64,000 nt of DNA from Notospermus geniculatus (taxonomy: Eukaryota; Nemertea; Pilidiophora; Heteronemertea; Lineidae): contig NMRB01000496.1 of the NCBI GenBank assembly GCA_002633025.1, positions 114,865-178,864 on the forward strand, read 5' to 3'. A model generated the notes under the pieces. It had not been told where the DNA came from and searched no databases. It was given only the letters and a program-made list of their open reading frames with translations. The position numbers were made by a program, and so were the translations under genes. Each line of letters begins with the position of its first letter. The first letter of the stretch is position 1. Shown here one piece after another: positions 62,801-64,000 of the stretch.

Positions 62801-63576
62801 TCTCTTTGCATATGATACTTCTCTGACACAGTGCTACGACCAAATTAATTACCTGTTTTGCATGATATCCAACCCAAGACTCACTAACACTGTCCAGTGA
62901 CAAGGCATCATTTTCTTTACTTTTTGACTTTGTCTTCACATCATCTGTTTCTTCTTCTTTCTCTGGCTCTGGTTCATTTTCAACGGGCGTCGGAACAAGG
63001 AGGACAGCATAATCTTTCTGTGACGTCAACTGGAAATGTAAAAGAAGGATTCAGGGTTCACGCATCGGTAGGCCTACCCACGTATCCAATCAATCTCAAT
63101 CTATGCACAGGCCCTTTGAGCATGTTGACCCACCCCCCACCACGCAAAAAATAGTCAGAAAGGTAAAGACAAAAGAGGGTTTGGTCATGGAATTAACGAA
63201 GAAGACTGACGTCGTCGTGACGTCTGTGTTGTGTGACGTTGTTCCCAACCCAATCATTTGCAACGATCAATGTCAATGATCTATATCTGGCCTACTACCT
63301 CTTGTAGGCCTACTAATAAACGGCCTTCCCCTCTATAGAGGCCATGTTTAGGCCCTACACATGTACAGAGTACACACATTATTGACACACTACTGCACTA
63401 CATATGACATACATGCTTCTGCATGTGATGTGCATGCATGCACTGTGCACTGTCACTGCTTGAACAATATGGTTTCTGACCTGCCCAACAATCAGGCCTG
63501 TTTGAACATTTTTCTGGCTATAGATGTCATTAATGAACGCTTGATTGGTTTCTTCACATAAGATCGTTCTCCCCAT
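59855..63576 (-). CDS. ODR4: ODR4 homologue, complete (copy B)
   Basis: Homologue of ODR-4/C1orf27, an ER membrane protein known for helping GPCR trafficking and for binding the UFM1 protease UFSP2. Twelve exons: 63481-63576, 62853-63029, 62495-62590, 62264-62370, 62033-62069, 61678-61815, 61358-61537, 61086-61220, 60840-60918, 60402-60590, 60126-60215, 59855-59937 (stop 59855-59857). Total 1407 nt, 468 aa (human about 454). Exon 1 begins MGRTILCEE and ends at VGQ, directly before the conserved SQKDY of exon 2. Exon 2 also encodes an acidic low-complexity linker. Exon 4 uses the donor after residue 158 because only that phase reads through exon 5 (CRSIDVGDNQ). The C-terminus (about 442-460) is a hydrophobic anchor followed by a short acidic tail, as in the family. 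Intron 8 (60919-61085, 167 bp) is missing from copy A. Confidence 0.93.
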
Positions 63577-64000
63577 ATTATTCTACTTCGAGATTCAAGT
63601 AACTATAATGGTGAAAATTTGACATATTTCATAGAAAACACAGAAGTTCAGAAATTGCAACGTCTGCTTTAGCCTCGTTTTGAGCTCAATCGGGACTTCC
63701 CCGGAAATGTCACGTGTCGTAGCAGACGATAAAAATTTGAGGCTGAAAAAGCTGAAAAGTGAGAGGATATTTTATGATTGAATGATACTAGGCCTACGGT
63801 GATTTTTCTCATTTTCCAATATCAGGTTATTACATTGAATGAACTGTCTAGTGATGAGGCTGCCGTACTCTGTGAATTTCTCACTCGAATTTTTAAAGTT
63901 TAATTTAGGTCAAAGGGTTGCGGGATGACGTCATTAGGAATAATGTGGCTAAAAATAGCAACAAATATGGCTGATGGGTTCTTCGACATCAGTAAACGCA

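Larger units (their letters stand above)
56560..63077. repeat. Duplicated block D4, second copy
   Basis: Direct repeat of 49745-56386 and gene-for-gene collinear with it. The 173 bp between the copies (56387-56559) are unique and include short GCTGACGCT repeats. Confidence 0.92.

Overview
The window is animal nuclear DNA. Its genes are split by GT-AG introns, the intergenic and intronic DNA is full of short inverted-repeat elements and tRNA-like SINEs, and three conserved animal genes can be assembled exon by exon. The repeat style (ACATGTA, TAGGCCTA and ACCGGTA words, many hairpin MITEs) suggests a highly heterozygous marine invertebrate. I cannot name the species.

Genes. ATP13A1 (P5A-type ER ATPase) lies on the minus strand. 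Exons 1-14 are at 50244 down to 42497. A 27-kb intron follows, then exons 15-24, which occur twice (15460-10010 and 6245-1137). The 24 spliced exons total 3516 nt (1171 aa plus stop), with intron phases matching throughout, including across the 27-kb gap. CHCHD5 (twin CX9C mitochondrial protein, plus strand) is head-to-head with ATP13A1 and tail-to-tail with ODR4 (minus strand, ER tail-anchored GPCR-trafficking factor). The CHCHD5/ODR4/ATP13A1-exon-1 segment also occurs twice (about 49.7-56.4 kb and 56.6-63.1 kb). Only the right-hand ODR4 has its first exon in the window.

Layout. Four consecutive, non-overlapping tandem duplications cover most of the window: 1116-7125/9989-16455 (3' half of ATP13A1), 17587-23415/23668-29792 (intronic), 31962-33101/33155-34283 (intronic, separated by a run of N) and 49745-56386/56560-63077 (CHCHD5-ODR4). 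Copies differ by scattered substitutions and many indels. All substitutions I compared in ATP13A1 exons are synonymous. The simplest reading is two haplotypes placed end to end by the assembler. If so, the window gives a natural allele-to-allele comparison.

Most notable: that comparison shows an exact presence/absence of one ODR4 intron, and insertions of a short retroposon-like family that occurs as a monomer and as snap-back palindromes, each flanked by 14-15 bp target-site duplications. One insertion duplicated a splice donor of ATP13A1. Other points are a perfect TISU/YY1-type start site at ATP13A1, a 19-bp minisatellite, and several MITE families with filled and empty sites.
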